Assembly: GCF_900107435.1 (NCBI RefSeq)
Contig: NZ_FNPZ01000001.1
Span: 406,960-470,959, forward strand
Origin: Herbiconiux ginsengi
GTDB taxonomy: Bacteria > Actinomycetota > Actinomycetes > Actinomycetales > Microbacteriaceae
Direction: 5' to 3'
DNA: 64,000 nt
The position numbers were made by a program, and so were the translations under genes. Shown in pieces: positions 16,921 to 25,842 of this stretch. Below the pieces are notes generated by a model that was given only the letters and a program-made list of their open reading frames with translations, did not search any database and was not told the DNA's origin. Position 1 is the stretch's first letter. Every line of letters starts with the position of its first letter.

Positions 16921-17280
16921 GTCGCTATTCTCGCGCGAATGTGTAATGAACACACACCCTTTGTCGAAGATAATGGCCATTTCGCACATCCCGTTGCGTC
17001 GTAACGCGGGTCACACTCAAGGCAACGCAACGAAGCGAGCATCAAAGGGGATATGTGCAGAGGTATTTATCCCGTCGCGCAGCCCGAGCAAATGAGGCCG
17101 CTCGACGGCACGTCGAGATAGACGTGGTCGCGTAGCTGATGCTCGCAGCACGTGCACGAGATCTTCCCCCTCGCACACTTGCACCATCCGCTGCTGTCCT
17201 GCAGGTCAGCTCGGTATCACACGAAGAACAGCCGGCCACGCGATCCCTTGGATCGTGCAGCTACAAGGAGGTAGCCACTA
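16921..17280. promoter_or_regulatory. Divergent intergenic region between pucR-type regulator and liv operon
   Basis: This 360-bp stretch has no gene I can support. It must carry both promoters. Right before the regulator start is a quasi-palindrome ATTC-T-CGCG-C-GAAT (16927-16940), a possible autoregulatory site. The liv operon start is preceded by an excellent AAGGAGG at 17265-17271. Confidence 0.4.
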
Positions 17281-18009
17281 ATGACGGATGACAACTCGAC
17301 CCCGTCGTCCCCACGGCTTGAAGTCAGGGACCTGACCGTCGCCTTTGGAGGGCTGACTGCCGTTGCGGGCGTCTCGTTCGATGTGGAGCCCGGCGAGATC
17401 GTGGCACTGATCGGACCGAACGGTGCCGGAAAGACCACTGTCTTCAACGCTGTCTGCGCCCTCGTCCGCAGGCGCGGCTCAGTCTCGATCGATGGCGAGC
17501 CAGCTCCGACTCGACCCTCAGGGCTCGTTGGTCACGGCGTATCGCGTACGCTTCAGGGCCTCGGCCTCTTCTCAGGACTGACGGTGCGGGAAAACTTGCT
17601 GGTGCCGTTGGCTTCGCGGGCCGACCGCGAAGCTCTGGTCGACCGAGAGCTCAGCCGGCTCGGCGTGGCACACGTTGCCCACGCACCGGTCGGGGCGCTA
17701 CCGTACCCGGAGCGAAAGCGCGTTGCACTTGCCCGTGCACTCGTCGTTCAGCCGCGCCTGCTGCTGTTGGACGAGCCTGCCGGGGGTCTCGGCTCCGAAG
17801 ACATCGCCGCACTCGGTGCGGTGATCCGAGAATCCGCCCAGGCCGGGTGTGCCGTGCTTCTCGTAGAGCACCACGTCGACTTCGTCATGAGTATCGCCGA
17901 CCGGATCGTTGTACTGGACTTCGGACAGGTGATCGCACGGGGCACTCCCGACCAGGTGCGCGACGACCCGCGCGTCGAAGAGGCGTATCTCGGGGTGAAG
18001 GCCGCATGA
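17281..18009 (+). CDS. Branched-chain-type ABC importer ATP-binding protein (LivG-like)
   Basis: A 242-residue ATPase with Walker A GPNGAGKTT (near residue 44), the LivG-specific insertion after the Q-loop (VSRTLQGLGLF replaces the usual RTFQ), and Walker B LLLLDEPAGGL. The signature (ALPYPERKRVALARAL) is PYPERKR instead of LSGGQ, which is tolerated in LivG proteins. Starts 9 bp after AAGGAGG. First gene of a G-F-H-M-K operon; overlaps livF-like by ATGA. Confidence 0.92.
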   Translation: MTDDNSTPSSPRLEVRDLTVAFGGLTAVAGVSFDVEPGEIVALIGPNGAGKTTVFNAVCALVRRRGSVSIDGEPAPTRPSGLVGHGVSRTLQGLGLFSGLTVRENLLVPLASRADREALVDRELSRLGVAHVAHAPVGALPYPERKRVALARALVVQPRLLLLDEPAGGLGSEDIAALGAVIRESAQAGCAVLLVEHHVDFVMSIADRIVVLDFGQVIARGTPDQVRDDPRVEEAYLGVKAA

Positions 18010-18749
18010 GCGGCGTAGTGTCCGTAGGCTTCCGCGGCGGAGCACTCGACATCCGTGACCTCACTGTCGGGTACGGCGGCGAGCCGGTCCTTCATTCCGT
18101 GTCGTTCGATCTGCGCCCGGGGGAGATCGTGGCGCTCCTGGGTGCCAACGGAGCAGGCAAGACGACCCTGCTCCGTGCTGTCGCAAGGCTGGTGCGCGTC
18201 GCGTCTGGCACGATTGCGCTCGACGGCGCGGACCTTGGGCAGGTGCGCACAGAGGACCTGGCTCGGCGCGGCGTCGCGCTCGTTCCCGACGGACGCAGTG
18301 TGGTCGGCGAACTGACGGTGGACGAGAACCTGCGGCTCGCCGCACTCTGGCGTCACCGTGGCGCCGCGCGTGAGCGCGCAGTCAACGGCATCTACGAAAT
18401 CTTCGGCTCGCTCGCACGACGTCGTTCGTCGGCCGGTCACCAACTCTCCGGCGGCGAGCGACAAATGCTCGCACTGGGCCGCGCACTGATTACGGAGCCC
18501 ACCGTGCTCGCCCTCGACGAACCATCGCTCGGACTGGCCCCCCTCATCGTGGCGCAGGTCATGGGCACGCTGCGTGAGACCGCTGCCAGTAGAGGGCTCA
18601 CCGTGCTATTGGCCGAGCAGAACGTGACGAGCGCCTTGTCGATCGCCGACCGCGGGGTCGTGCTCAACCTGGGCCGTGTGGTTGCTGACGCGTCGGCCGC
18701 CACCCTCGCAAACGACACTCATCTTCGTCACGCATACCTAGGATTCTGA
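18006..18749 (+). CDS. Branched-chain-type ABC importer ATP-binding protein (LivF-like)
   Basis: A 247-residue ATPase with Walker A GANGAGKTT, signature QLSGGERQMLALGRAL, and Walker B VLALDEPSLGLAP, the standard LivF set. About ten extra residues precede the usual N-terminus. It forms the nucleotide-binding heterodimer with the LivG-like subunit encoded just upstream; start and stop overlap on both sides (ATGA, TGATG). Confidence 0.93.
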   Translation: MSGVVSVGFRGGALDIRDLTVGYGGEPVLHSVSFDLRPGEIVALLGANGAGKTTLLRAVARLVRVASGTIALDGADLGQVRTEDLARRGVALVPDGRSVVGELTVDENLRLAALWRHRGAARERAVNGIYEIFGSLARRRSSAGHQLSGGERQMLALGRALITEPTVLALDEPSLGLAPLIVAQVMGTLRETAASRGLTVLLAEQNVTSALSIADRGVVLNLGRVVADASAATLANDTHLRHAYLGF

Positions 18750-19627
18750 TGGACCGACTTATCTTCCTCCTCGCCACGGGATTCGCGCGTGGCGCGATCT
18801 TCGCCCTCTTTGCCCTGTCGCTCGTCTTGATCTGGCGTGCCGCGCGGATCGTCAATTTCGCGCAGGGAGCGATGGCGCTGGTCGCCACCTACGCCGCCTT
18901 CGCCGTCGCCGGACTTACAGGGTCGTACTGGATCGGGCTCGCGGCAGGAATCATCACCGGCGCTGCCATGGGCCTCGCCGTCGAGCGCGGTGTCATGCGC
19001 TTCGCTCCGCACGACAACCCGCTGTCCGGCGTCATTGTGGCGATCGGGCTGGTGATGGTGCTTCAGTCGTTGCTGGGGATCTTCTTCGGTCAGCAGCACC
19101 GACCCATGTCCATACCGTTTGATGACAGCCCCATCGTGGTATGGGGCGTGCCCCTTCTTTCGCCGTACGACTTGTTCGTGCTCGTGGTCGCGCTTGCAGT
19201 CATGGCAGGACTCAGCCTGTTGTTCACCCGGACGTCGCTCGGCCTGCAACTGCGAGCGTCGGCGTTCGCGCCCGAGGTGTCCCGCATCCTCGGTGTCCGA
19301 GTAACTCGCATGGTGACGATCGGATGGATGTTGTCGGTCGCAGTCGCGGCATTCGCTGCAATTCTGCTCGTACCGACGGAGCTGGGGCTGAACCCCCACT
19401 CGACGGACGTCCTCTTCCTGTACGCCTTCACGGTCGCAGTCGTCGGTGGGCTTGATTCCACTGTCGGCGCCCTCGTAGGCGGAGTGATCGTCGGCGTGAC
19501 CATGACACTCGTCACCGGATATCTCGGCGCGACCGTGGCCCCGATCGGCGTACTCGTGCTGCTGGTCGCCGTGCTCCTCATGCGTCCCAGCGGGATCTTT
19601 TCGATGCGCGAGGTACGCAGCGCATGA
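18749..19627 (+). CDS. Branched-chain-type ABC importer permease (LivH-like)
   Basis: A 292-residue inner-membrane protein with about eight membrane segments. GFARGAIFALFALSLVLIWR at the N-terminus and VGGLDSTVGALVGGVIVGV near the end are LivH family hallmarks. Starts at the ATG of a TGATG overlap; ends in an ATGA overlap with livM-like. Confidence 0.93.
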   Translation: MDRLIFLLATGFARGAIFALFALSLVLIWRAARIVNFAQGAMALVATYAAFAVAGLTGSYWIGLAAGIITGAAMGLAVERGVMRFAPHDNPLSGVIVAIGLVMVLQSLLGIFFGQQHRPMSIPFDDSPIVVWGVPLLSPYDLFVLVVALAVMAGLSLLFTRTSLGLQLRASAFAPEVSRILGVRVTRMVTIGWMLSVAVAAFAAILLVPTELGLNPHSTDVLFLYAFTVAVVGGLDSTVGALVGGVIVGVTMTLVTGYLGATVAPIGVLVLLVAVLLMRPSGIFSMREVRSA

Positions 19628-20835
19628 ACCGGCTCATCCCCTCCATGGCAAGAACCACACGCATCGTCGTGGCCGGCGCGATTTTGACCACCATCGCGAT
19701 TGGCGGGACATTTCTGCTCGATCCGTATCGCAATTATCAACTGGCCACGATCGCCGCCATCTTCTGCGCGACAGCCGGCCTCACACTATTGGTCGGACTC
19801 AGCGGCCAACTGTCATTAGGGCACGCGGCGCTCATGGCGGTCGGTGGCTACGGCTACGCCCTCGCCAATACTGTCCTGACCGAGGCGGGCATTGACGGTG
19901 CCCTGAGATTTGTCATCGGCATGATGGCCGGCGTCGTGACCGCCGGGGGTCTTGGCCTTCTTCTCGGCTTGGCTGCCGCCCGGCTCCAAGGGCCATACCT
20001 CGCAGGTCTGACACTCGCAGTCGTGATCGCGCTGCCGGCAGTAACCGCCGTCTTCAGCGGCGTACTCGGCGGAGATGAGGGTCTGCAGACCGCGTACGAC
20101 GGCGTTCCGACGCTGCTTCGTACGGCTATCGCCGTCGAGCAGTGGCAGGCGTGGGTGTCGATCCTGGTCGCGGGCGTCGTCGTGACGGCGTTGGCCATCC
20201 TGGCTCGTGGTCGACTGGGGCTGCACATGCGCGCGGTACGTGACGACGAGGTCGCCGCCGGCCTGAACGGCGTGCGAGCGGGTCGTGTCAAGGTTGCGGC
20301 GTTCACCTGGAGCGCCGTCGCTGCAGGTGCCGGCGGCGCTGTGCTGTGCTTCGTCACGCAGTCCGTTAGCCCGGGGGCGTACACCCTCGCATTCTCGCTG
20401 CTGCTCGTCGTGGCGGTCGTCGTGGGAGGTCTCGGCAGCATCGGCGGCGCCGCCATTGGCTCGGCGCTGATCGTGCTACTCCCCTGGCTGATCGAGACCG
20501 CCGCCGGGACCCTGGAACTACCGGCTGGACTCGAACAGCGCCTAGCAGGCAACGTGGCCATTCTCGTCTTCGGCGCGCTTCTCATCATGGTGGCCATCGC
20601 CTGGCCGGCACGGCTCGCCGGGGCACGCCGCCGAACGCGCACCGCCCCCAAGCCGACGGGGACGATTGCGGATGCGACAACCACGCCACGCGATCCCGCG
20701 GTGCCAGACACCGGCTCCGCAGCTCCGACCAGGCATGGAAGTCCTGTCCCGCGGGGAGCTCGCCCCGATGATCTCGTCGCCCCCATAAACGCGCCGGATC
20801 ACAAATCCGTTCCGGCCGATCAAATAGAGAGGTAA
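19624..20835 (+). CDS. Branched-chain-type ABC importer permease (LivM-like)
   Basis: A 403-residue inner-membrane protein with LVGLSGQLSLGHAALMAVGGYGYA, cut here as LVGLSGQLS and GHAALMAVGGY, and GGLGSIGGAAIGSALIVLLP, both LivM hallmarks. A hydrophilic C-terminal extension of about 60 residues (Thr/Pro/Arg-rich) follows the last membrane segment and is not usual for the family. Two bases separate it from the binding-protein gene. Confidence 0.92.
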   Translation: MNRLIPSMARTTRIVVAGAILTTIAIGGTFLLDPYRNYQLATIAAIFCATAGLTLLVGLSGQLSLGHAALMAVGGYGYALANTVLTEAGIDGALRFVIGMMAGVVTAGGLGLLLGLAAARLQGPYLAGLTLAVVIALPAVTAVFSGVLGGDEGLQTAYDGVPTLLRTAIAVEQWQAWVSILVAGVVVTALAILARGRLGLHMRAVRDDEVAAGLNGVRAGRVKVAAFTWSAVAAGAGGAVLCFVTQSVSPGAYTLAFSLLLVVAVVVGGLGSIGGAAIGSALIVLLPWLIETAAGTLELPAGLEQRLAGNVAILVFGALLIMVAIAWPARLAGARRRTRTAPKPTGTIADATTTPRDPAVPDTGSAAPTRHGSPVPRGARPDDLVAPINAPDHKSVPADQIER

Positions 20836-20837
20836 CT

Positions 20838-22121
20838 ATGTCACAGCACCATCACGCGCGACGATGCGCGGCCACCGTAGCGACAGTTTCGGCGCTCGCC
20901 GTCATACTCGCGGGGTGCAGCACGCCCTCCTCGCCCGCGGACGAGCAAGCGTCGCCCCCGGGGGTCACTGAGACAACCGTCACGATTGGCACGCACACAC
21001 CACTGACCGGCCCGGCCGCGGCCGGATACTCATCGATCTCGGCGGCCGCTAAGGCCTACTTCGACTACCTCAACGACAAGGGCGGCATCAACGGCCGCAC
21101 GATCGAGTACATCGTCAAGGACGACGGATACAACCCCGCCACCACGCAGTCCGTCGTTCGAGAGCTCGTGCAGGAGGACGGAGTATTCGCGATCCTCAAC
21201 GGCCTCGGCACACCGACCCACACGGCTGTTATCGACTATCTCAACGAGAACGAGGTACCGGACCTGTTCGTCGCCTCCGGGTCAACGACTTGGAACGAAC
21301 CCGAGAAGTATCCGTACACCTTCGGGTTCAACGCCGACTACGTCGTCGAAGGGGCTGCCCTCGCGCAGTACGCCTCTGACGAACATCCCGGTTCCACGGT
21401 GTGTGTGCTGGGCCAAGACGACGGCTTCGGTGATGAGATCATCGAAGGCGCGGAGATCGCCGTCGGCGCAGACGGACTCACAGATGTGCAACGCTACGCC
21501 GTTTCAAATCAGGACGTCACCGCGCAGATCGGCGCGATGCAAGCGGCCGGGTGCCAGATCAATATCTTGGCGACCCTTCCCGGTTTCACAGCCCTCGCGA
21601 TCGGCACAGCGGCCAAGCTGGGGTGGTCCCCGATGTGGTTCACGTCTTCGGTCGGCGCCGATTACTCGACGCTCCTGCAATTCTTCGGAGACGACGCCGG
21701 CCCAAGCCTGCTCCAGGGCATGGTCGGCAGCAACTACCTGCCGATGGGTGACACCGAATGGGTGGCGCTGTTCGCGCAGGTGAACGAGGACTACAACGCC
21801 GGTGCGCCCTTCGACGGCAACACGGTGTACGGCATGAGCGTGGCGTACCTCTTCGCCGAGGCGCTGGCTGCAGCGGGCGAGAACCCCACACGAGCGTCCC
21901 TCATGCAAGCGGTCACCTCGGGAGAACTCGAAGGCAACGGCATTCTCCCGCTTGCGTTCGGCGAGGACAGCCATGCCGCCTACCTCGGCGCGGGGATAAC
22001 CGTTGTCGACCAGGGCGTGCAAGACTACGTCGGCGAAACCTACGCGCTCGAGGGGGACAAGGTCGTCGCAGTCGAGCCGCAGCCGGGGGCGCTCACCGGC
22101 GATGGGATCCCCAGCTCTTAG
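20838..22121 (+). CDS. Branched-chain-type ABC importer substrate-binding lipoprotein (LivK-like)
   Basis: A 427-residue peripl.-binding-type receptor. The N-terminal signal ends in the lipobox VILAGC (Cys about residue 27), so it is anchored to the outer face of the membrane. The mature part shows the leucine-binding fold: VTIGTHTPLTGPAA, then GGINGRTIEYIVKDDGYNP, and FGFNADYVVEG. Natural ligands of this family include amino acids, amides, urea and aromatic acids; the divergent GAF-PucR regulator favours a catabolic substrate rather than general amino acid uptake. A strong hairpin follows the gene. Confidence 0.92.
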   Translation: MSQHHHARRCAATVATVSALAVILAGCSTPSSPADEQASPPGVTETTVTIGTHTPLTGPAAAGYSSISAAAKAYFDYLNDKGGINGRTIEYIVKDDGYNPATTQSVVRELVQEDGVFAILNGLGTPTHTAVIDYLNENEVPDLFVASGSTTWNEPEKYPYTFGFNADYVVEGAALAQYASDEHPGSTVCVLGQDDGFGDEIIEGAEIAVGADGLTDVQRYAVSNQDVTAQIGAMQAAGCQINILATLPGFTALAIGTAAKLGWSPMWFTSSVGADYSTLLQFFGDDAGPSLLQGMVGSNYLPMGDTEWVALFAQVNEDYNAGAPFDGNTVYGMSVAYLFAEALAAAGENPTRASLMQAVTSGELEGNGILPLAFGEDSHAAYLGAGITVVDQGVQDYVGETYALEGDKVVAVEPQPGALTGDGIPSS

Positions 22122-22132
22122 ACGGGCCCACC

Positions 22133-22179
22133 GGTATGGCAGTGGACAGCCAGGTTCGGAGGCTGCCCACGGCCATACC
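22133..22179 (+). terminator. Long hairpin terminator after the liv operon
   Basis: Two 19-nt arms (22133-22151 and 22161-22179) pair with only two mismatches around a 9-nt loop, starting 12 bp after the stop of the lipoprotein gene. There is no U-run, as is usual for high-GC actinobacteria. It should end liv transcription and separate it from the esterase gene. Confidence 0.75.
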
Positions 22180-22490
22180 TCACCTCGATTCACCGACCCT
22201 TTCGACCGCCAACGTGTCTCACACGCGATGACGGGATTCGGCCAGCCGAGCCGGTGTGCAGGGTCGGGCATCCGTTCCATACTCACGACCCGATTCACGA
22301 GCGAAGGGAGTGTTGAAAGCGACGTGCACGAGAGTTGTTACTCGCCGCCTAGATGGTCGCGGAATCTCGGGCGCGTCTGCGAAGTGCACTGGCGGGCGGG
22401 TACCGCGCCAGCGAGCCATCCACACGGGAGAGGCGCTGCAAACAACTACATGCTTCTCGCTCTAGACAACGTCGTCGAAGGAGAACTTCA
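22180..22490. other. Intergenic stretch without recognisable gene
   Basis: About 310 bp between the liv terminator and the esterase start. Open frames crossing it have no family likeness. It should contain the esterase promoter. A GAAGGAG ribosome binding site at 22477-22483 belongs to the esterase. Confidence 0.5.
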
Positions 22491-23744
22491 ATGAGTATTA
22501 CGAACAAAGGTGCATTGCACCGTTCGACTAGCCGCACCGCACTCGTTGCGACGGCAACCGCCCTTGCCCTTGCGGCCATGCTCGTCGGGGCGTGGATCGG
22601 GCCTCCGGCACGCGCCGCATCCGGAGAATGGACGACCGAGACGATCGCAGGCATGTCGGTCCGCATCTACACACCGGCTACGCCGCCTGCCCTCGCAAGC
22701 GGGCGCGCCCTGATGATCTCACTCCACGGCTGTGTCCAGAAGGCGCAGGACCTGCAGCAGGACGGAAACTGGACCGACGCGGCAGACGAATACGGAATGA
22801 TCGTGGCGGTGCCCGACGCGCCCAACGGAGGCGTGTACTCCGGATGCTGGGACTACTACGACTCCACCCACAGCTCGACCAGCCCATCACGTCACGATGA
22901 CAACCTGCTCACGCTCACTCAGACGATGCAGGCCCGCGGAGGACTCGCGATCGACCCCGACCAGACGTACATCAGCGGGCTGTCTTCCGGAGGCGGGGAG
23001 ACGATGGTCGTCGGTTGTCTGTTCCCCCAGGTTTTCGCCGGCATCGGAATCAACGCCGGCCCCACAGTCGGCACCACCTCGAGCCAATATTCTTGGGTCA
23101 GCACCAGCAAGGCCACCGGAACGGACGTATGTAGAGGTTTCGCCGGTGGAAACTCGGCTGCGTTCCAGACGCAGCTGACCTCAGTGGTTTATGGAAGCAA
23201 CGATGCCACGGTTGCGCCCGGCTACAACACACTGAACGCCCAGATCATGGCCGGCATCTATGGCGCTGAGACGTCATCGACGTTCTCGCTCAGCGGCTTC
23301 GCCGGCACGAATACGAATGGCACTGGCACGCTCTACAGCGATGGCGCGGGACCACGAGTATCAGTGATTCAGAACACGGGTCTCGGCCACAATTGGCCGG
23401 CTGGCACGGGTACGAACGGCTCCTATATCTCTGGCAACAGCATCGACTATCCCGCCTACGTGACGAAGTTCTTCTTTGACAACAACCGTCGCGTGGCTGG
23501 GTCATCGACGCCCGGCCCCACGCCCACGCCAACGCCAACGCCAACGCCAACCGACACGTCTTGCATCGCCGCGGCAAATGCAACGCACCAGGCGGCTGGC
23601 CGGGCTCTGAGCTACGGCGTAGCCCCGTACAAGACGTATTACGCGAAGGGCTCGTACGCATACATGGGTCAAGGAGACTCCACCGTCACCACTCTTCGGC
23701 TGCAGTCGTCCGGCTCATGGACGGTGGTCACCAGCTGTAGCTAG
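22491..23744 (+). CDS. Secreted PHB/PHA-depolymerase-family esterase with Pro-Thr linker and C-terminal Cys domain
   Basis: A 417-residue exported hydrolase. Residues 1-43 are a signal peptide (basic start, long hydrophobic core, A-R-A-A cleavage region). The catalytic domain (~45-325) shows LHGC at 78-81 (oxyanion hole), the nucleophile Ser165 in G-L-S-S-G, Asp238 in GSNDATV and His300 in GLGHNW, the triad of type 1 short-chain PHA depolymerases and related feruloyl/acetyl-xylan esterases. A (TP)n linker (~343-356) leads to a ~60-residue domain bounded by two cysteines, typical of a polymer-binding module. Product monomers could feed an importer such as the liv-type one upstream (inference). 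Confidence 0.87.
   Translation: MSITNKGALHRSTSRTALVATATALALAAMLVGAWIGPPARAASGEWTTETIAGMSVRIYTPATPPALASGRALMISLHGCVQKAQDLQQDGNWTDAADEYGMIVAVPDAPNGGVYSGCWDYYDSTHSSTSPSRHDDNLLTLTQTMQARGGLAIDPDQTYISGLSSGGGETMVVGCLFPQVFAGIGINAGPTVGTTSSQYSWVSTSKATGTDVCRGFAGGNSAAFQTQLTSVVYGSNDATVAPGYNTLNAQIMAGIYGAETSSTFSLSGFAGTNTNGTGTLYSDGAGPRVSVIQNTGLGHNWPAGTGTNGSYISGNSIDYPAYVTKFFFDNNRRVAGSSTPGPTPTPTPTPTPTDTSCIAAANATHQAAGRALSYGVAPYKTYYAKGSYAYMGQGDSTVTTLRLQSSGSWTVVTSCS
23520..23549 (+). repeat. Hexamer tandem repeat encoding the Pro-Thr linker
   Basis: Five consecutive copies of ACGCC(C/A) encode alternating Thr-Pro in the esterase linker. Copy number could vary by slippage without breaking the frame. Confidence 0.8.
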
Positions 23745-23757
23745 ATCACGATTTGCT

Positions 23758-23781
23758 CCGCTGCCGAAGCGGTCGCAGCGG
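23758..23781 (+). terminator. Hairpin after the esterase gene
   Basis: CCGCTGC (23758-23764) pairs with GCAGCGG (23775-23781) across a 10-nt loop, 13 bp after the esterase stop. No T-run. Probable terminator. Confidence 0.5.
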
Positions 23782-24281
23782 TTGCCGTGTATGAGGGCCG
23801 GGGTTCATTGGACAGGTCTCTGTTCGTCCGCAGCGATGAACCTTGGCCCTCAGCCATATCAGGCCCCCATGCGAATACGACCCGGCGCCGGCCAGCCTCA
23901 ACCAGCGCATCAGGGATGGAGCGCGACTGGCTGCACGCATGTAAGTCCGCATCGCGGAGTAGTGCCGGGATGCTGGGGTCGTCGGGTAGAACGATGGTGT
24001 AGCGCGGTTCCGCAGACGGAAGTTCGCATCGCTGACTCGTCTGGCATGAAATCGACCCTCTTGAATCCGAGCAGCCCGGTATTGAATAGCACGCAGCGGC
24101 ATCCGCGTCCTCGACGTGAGACTGCACGACCTCGGGACCCGGCAAGTGGCCACGGAGTTCTTACCATGGGGCTGACGCCGGGTCATCTGATCCTGGCGCC
24201 GTCGACGGGACTGTTTCGGCATCACCGAAACCTGGGATTTCGTGCGCGGGGCCTCGCCAGCGCGATCACCCGGGCGGTCGA
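23782..24281. other. 500-bp stretch without a supported gene
   Basis: Between two convergent transcription units. Open frames on both strands exist (for example minus strand 23741-24145) but they lack a ribosome binding site and any recognised family pattern. Probably non-coding or eroded sequence. Confidence 0.5.
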
Positions 24282-24312
24282 GGAATGCCCCGCCGCGGGG
24301 GCGGGGCATTCC
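24282..24312 (-). terminator. Strong GC-rich hairpin terminator of the dehydrogenase-hydrolase-symporter operon
   Basis: A perfect 13-bp stem (24282-24294 with 24300-24312) around the loop GCGGG lies 15 bp downstream of the symporter stop on the minus strand. Its symmetry means it could also stop plus-strand transcription from the esterase side. Confidence 0.8.
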
Positions 24313-24327
24313 TTCGGGCCAAATCGG

Positions 24328-25737
24328 TCAGGCGCCGGCGGCCACTCGCTCGGACGCCAGCTTTTCCTCGTCGAGGCGGTCGAGTTCGTGCAGTGACGAA
24401 CCTTTCGTCTCGCGCAAGGACACCGCCGCGACGAGCGTGATCGCCGCCGCGATCGCCAGGTAGACAGCGACGGGCACGTACGAGCCGGTGCTCGCCAGGA
24501 GCGCGGTCGCGATGATCGGTGCGAGCGAGCCGGCGACGATCGACGTCACCTGGTACCCGAGCGAGACGCCCGAATACCGCATGCGCGTCGGGAACATCTC
24601 CGACATGATCGCGGGCTGCGGGGCGTACATGAAGGCGTGGATGAACAGGCCGAGGCTGATCGCCGCGACGATGATCACCGGGTTTCGGGTATCGAACATG
24701 GGGAAGGCCACGAAGCCCCAGGCCGCCGCACCGATCGTTCCAATGATGTACACCGGCTTGCGGCCGAGCCGGTCGGTCAGGCCGCCGATGAGCGGGATGA
24801 CGATCATGTGGACGATATGGGCGATGACGAGCAACCCGAGAATCTCGGAGGTGTCGACCTCCAGCGCCACCGCCAGGTAGGTGATCGAGAACGTCACGAC
24901 GAGGTAGTACATGATGTTCTCGGCGAATCGCAGGCCCATGGCGGTCAGCACCCCGCGCGGGTAACGCCTGATCACCTCGAGCACGCCGAAGCGCACCGCC
25001 TTCGACTGCTCGACCTCCTTCTGCATCTCGAGGAAGATCGGCGCATCCGCCACACGGGTGCGGACATAGTAGCCGATGGCGACGATGACGACGGAGAGCC
25101 AGAACCCGATGCGCCAGCCCCAGGCGAGGAACTGCGCCTCGGTCAGCGTGCGACTGAGGACGAGGAGGACGACGGTCGCCACCAGGTTGCCAATCGGGAC
25201 GGCGGCCTGCGGCCACGAGGCCCAGAACCCGCGCGTCTTGTCGGGCGAGTGCTCGGCGACGAGGAGGATCGCACCGCCCCACTCACCGCCGACCGCGAAA
25301 CCCTGCGCGAAGCGGAGCGCTACCAGGAGCGCAGGTGCCCAGTAGCCGACCAAGTCGAACGTGGGCAGGCATCCCATCAGGAACGTCGCCACTCCCACGA
25401 GGATGATGGCGAGCTGCAGGAGCTTCTTGCGTCCGTACTTGTCACCGAAGTAGCCGAACACGATCCCGCCGAGCGGCCGGGCGATGAAGCCGACGGCGTA
25501 CGTCACTAACGCGGCGATGATCGGCGCATACGGGTCGTCCGATGGCGGGAACATGATCTTGTTGAAGACGAGAGTCGCCGCGGCGGCGTAGAGGAAGAAC
25601 TCGTACCACTCGACGACGGTGCCGGCCATCGAGGCCGTGACGACCCGGCGCAGGCCGTTGCCGGCAGGAGACGACCTGGCTCCTAGCGCAGAAGTAGTGT
25701 TCCTGAGCGATCTGGAAGGCGAATTGTTGGCGGTCAT
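24328..25737 (-). CDS. MFS transporter, metabolite:H+ symporter (MHS) family
   Basis: A 469-residue inner-membrane protein with about twelve membrane segments. TVVEWYEFFLYAAAATLVF near residue 37, the loop GYFGDKYGRKK between TM2 and TM3, and RFAQGFAVGGEWGGA are hallmarks of the MHS family (ShiA, ProP, KgtP, aromatic-acid relatives). It should import an organic acid or similar solute with protons. The ATG at 25737 is 8 nt after AAGGAGG; the GTG at 25746 overlaps that site and is rejected. Last gene of the operon that starts with the alcohol dehydrogenase. Confidence 0.9.
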   Translation of the reverse strand: MTANNSPSRSLRNTTSALGARSSPAGNGLRRVVTASMAGTVVEWYEFFLYAAAATLVFNKIMFPPSDDPYAPIIAALVTYAVGFIARPLGGIVFGYFGDKYGRKKLLQLAIILVGVATFLMGCLPTFDLVGYWAPALLVALRFAQGFAVGGEWGGAILLVAEHSPDKTRGFWASWPQAAVPIGNLVATVVLLVLSRTLTEAQFLAWGWRIGFWLSVVIVAIGYYVRTRVADAPIFLEMQKEVEQSKAVRFGVLEVIRRYPRGVLTAMGLRFAENIMYYLVVTFSITYLAVALEVDTSEILGLLVIAHIVHMIVIPLIGGLTDRLGRKPVYIIGTIGAAAWGFVAFPMFDTRNPVIIVAAISLGLFIHAFMYAPQPAIMSEMFPTRMRYSGVSLGYQVTSIVAGSLAPIIATALLASTGSYVPVAVYLAIAAAITLVAAVSLRETKGSSLHELDRLDEEKLASERVAAGA

Positions 25738-25842
25738 GGCGACCACCTCCTTATGGTTGGGAGGATCTCGGAGAGATCGCGTACATAGTCCGTGGCCGTC
25801 GGCCCTCGCCGATGGTGTTCGGCCCTGTCTGTCGTCGCAGCG

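Noticed and set aside
16921-16989. Longer N-terminus of the PucR regulator from ATG 16989
   Set aside because: No ribosome binding site, and the extra 23 residues lie before the conserved region; the ATG at 16920 is more plausible.
23741-24145. Minus-strand frame of 134 codons downstream of the esterase
   Set aside because: No ribosome binding site and no recognised family; part of it looks weakly protein-like but not enough to support a gene.
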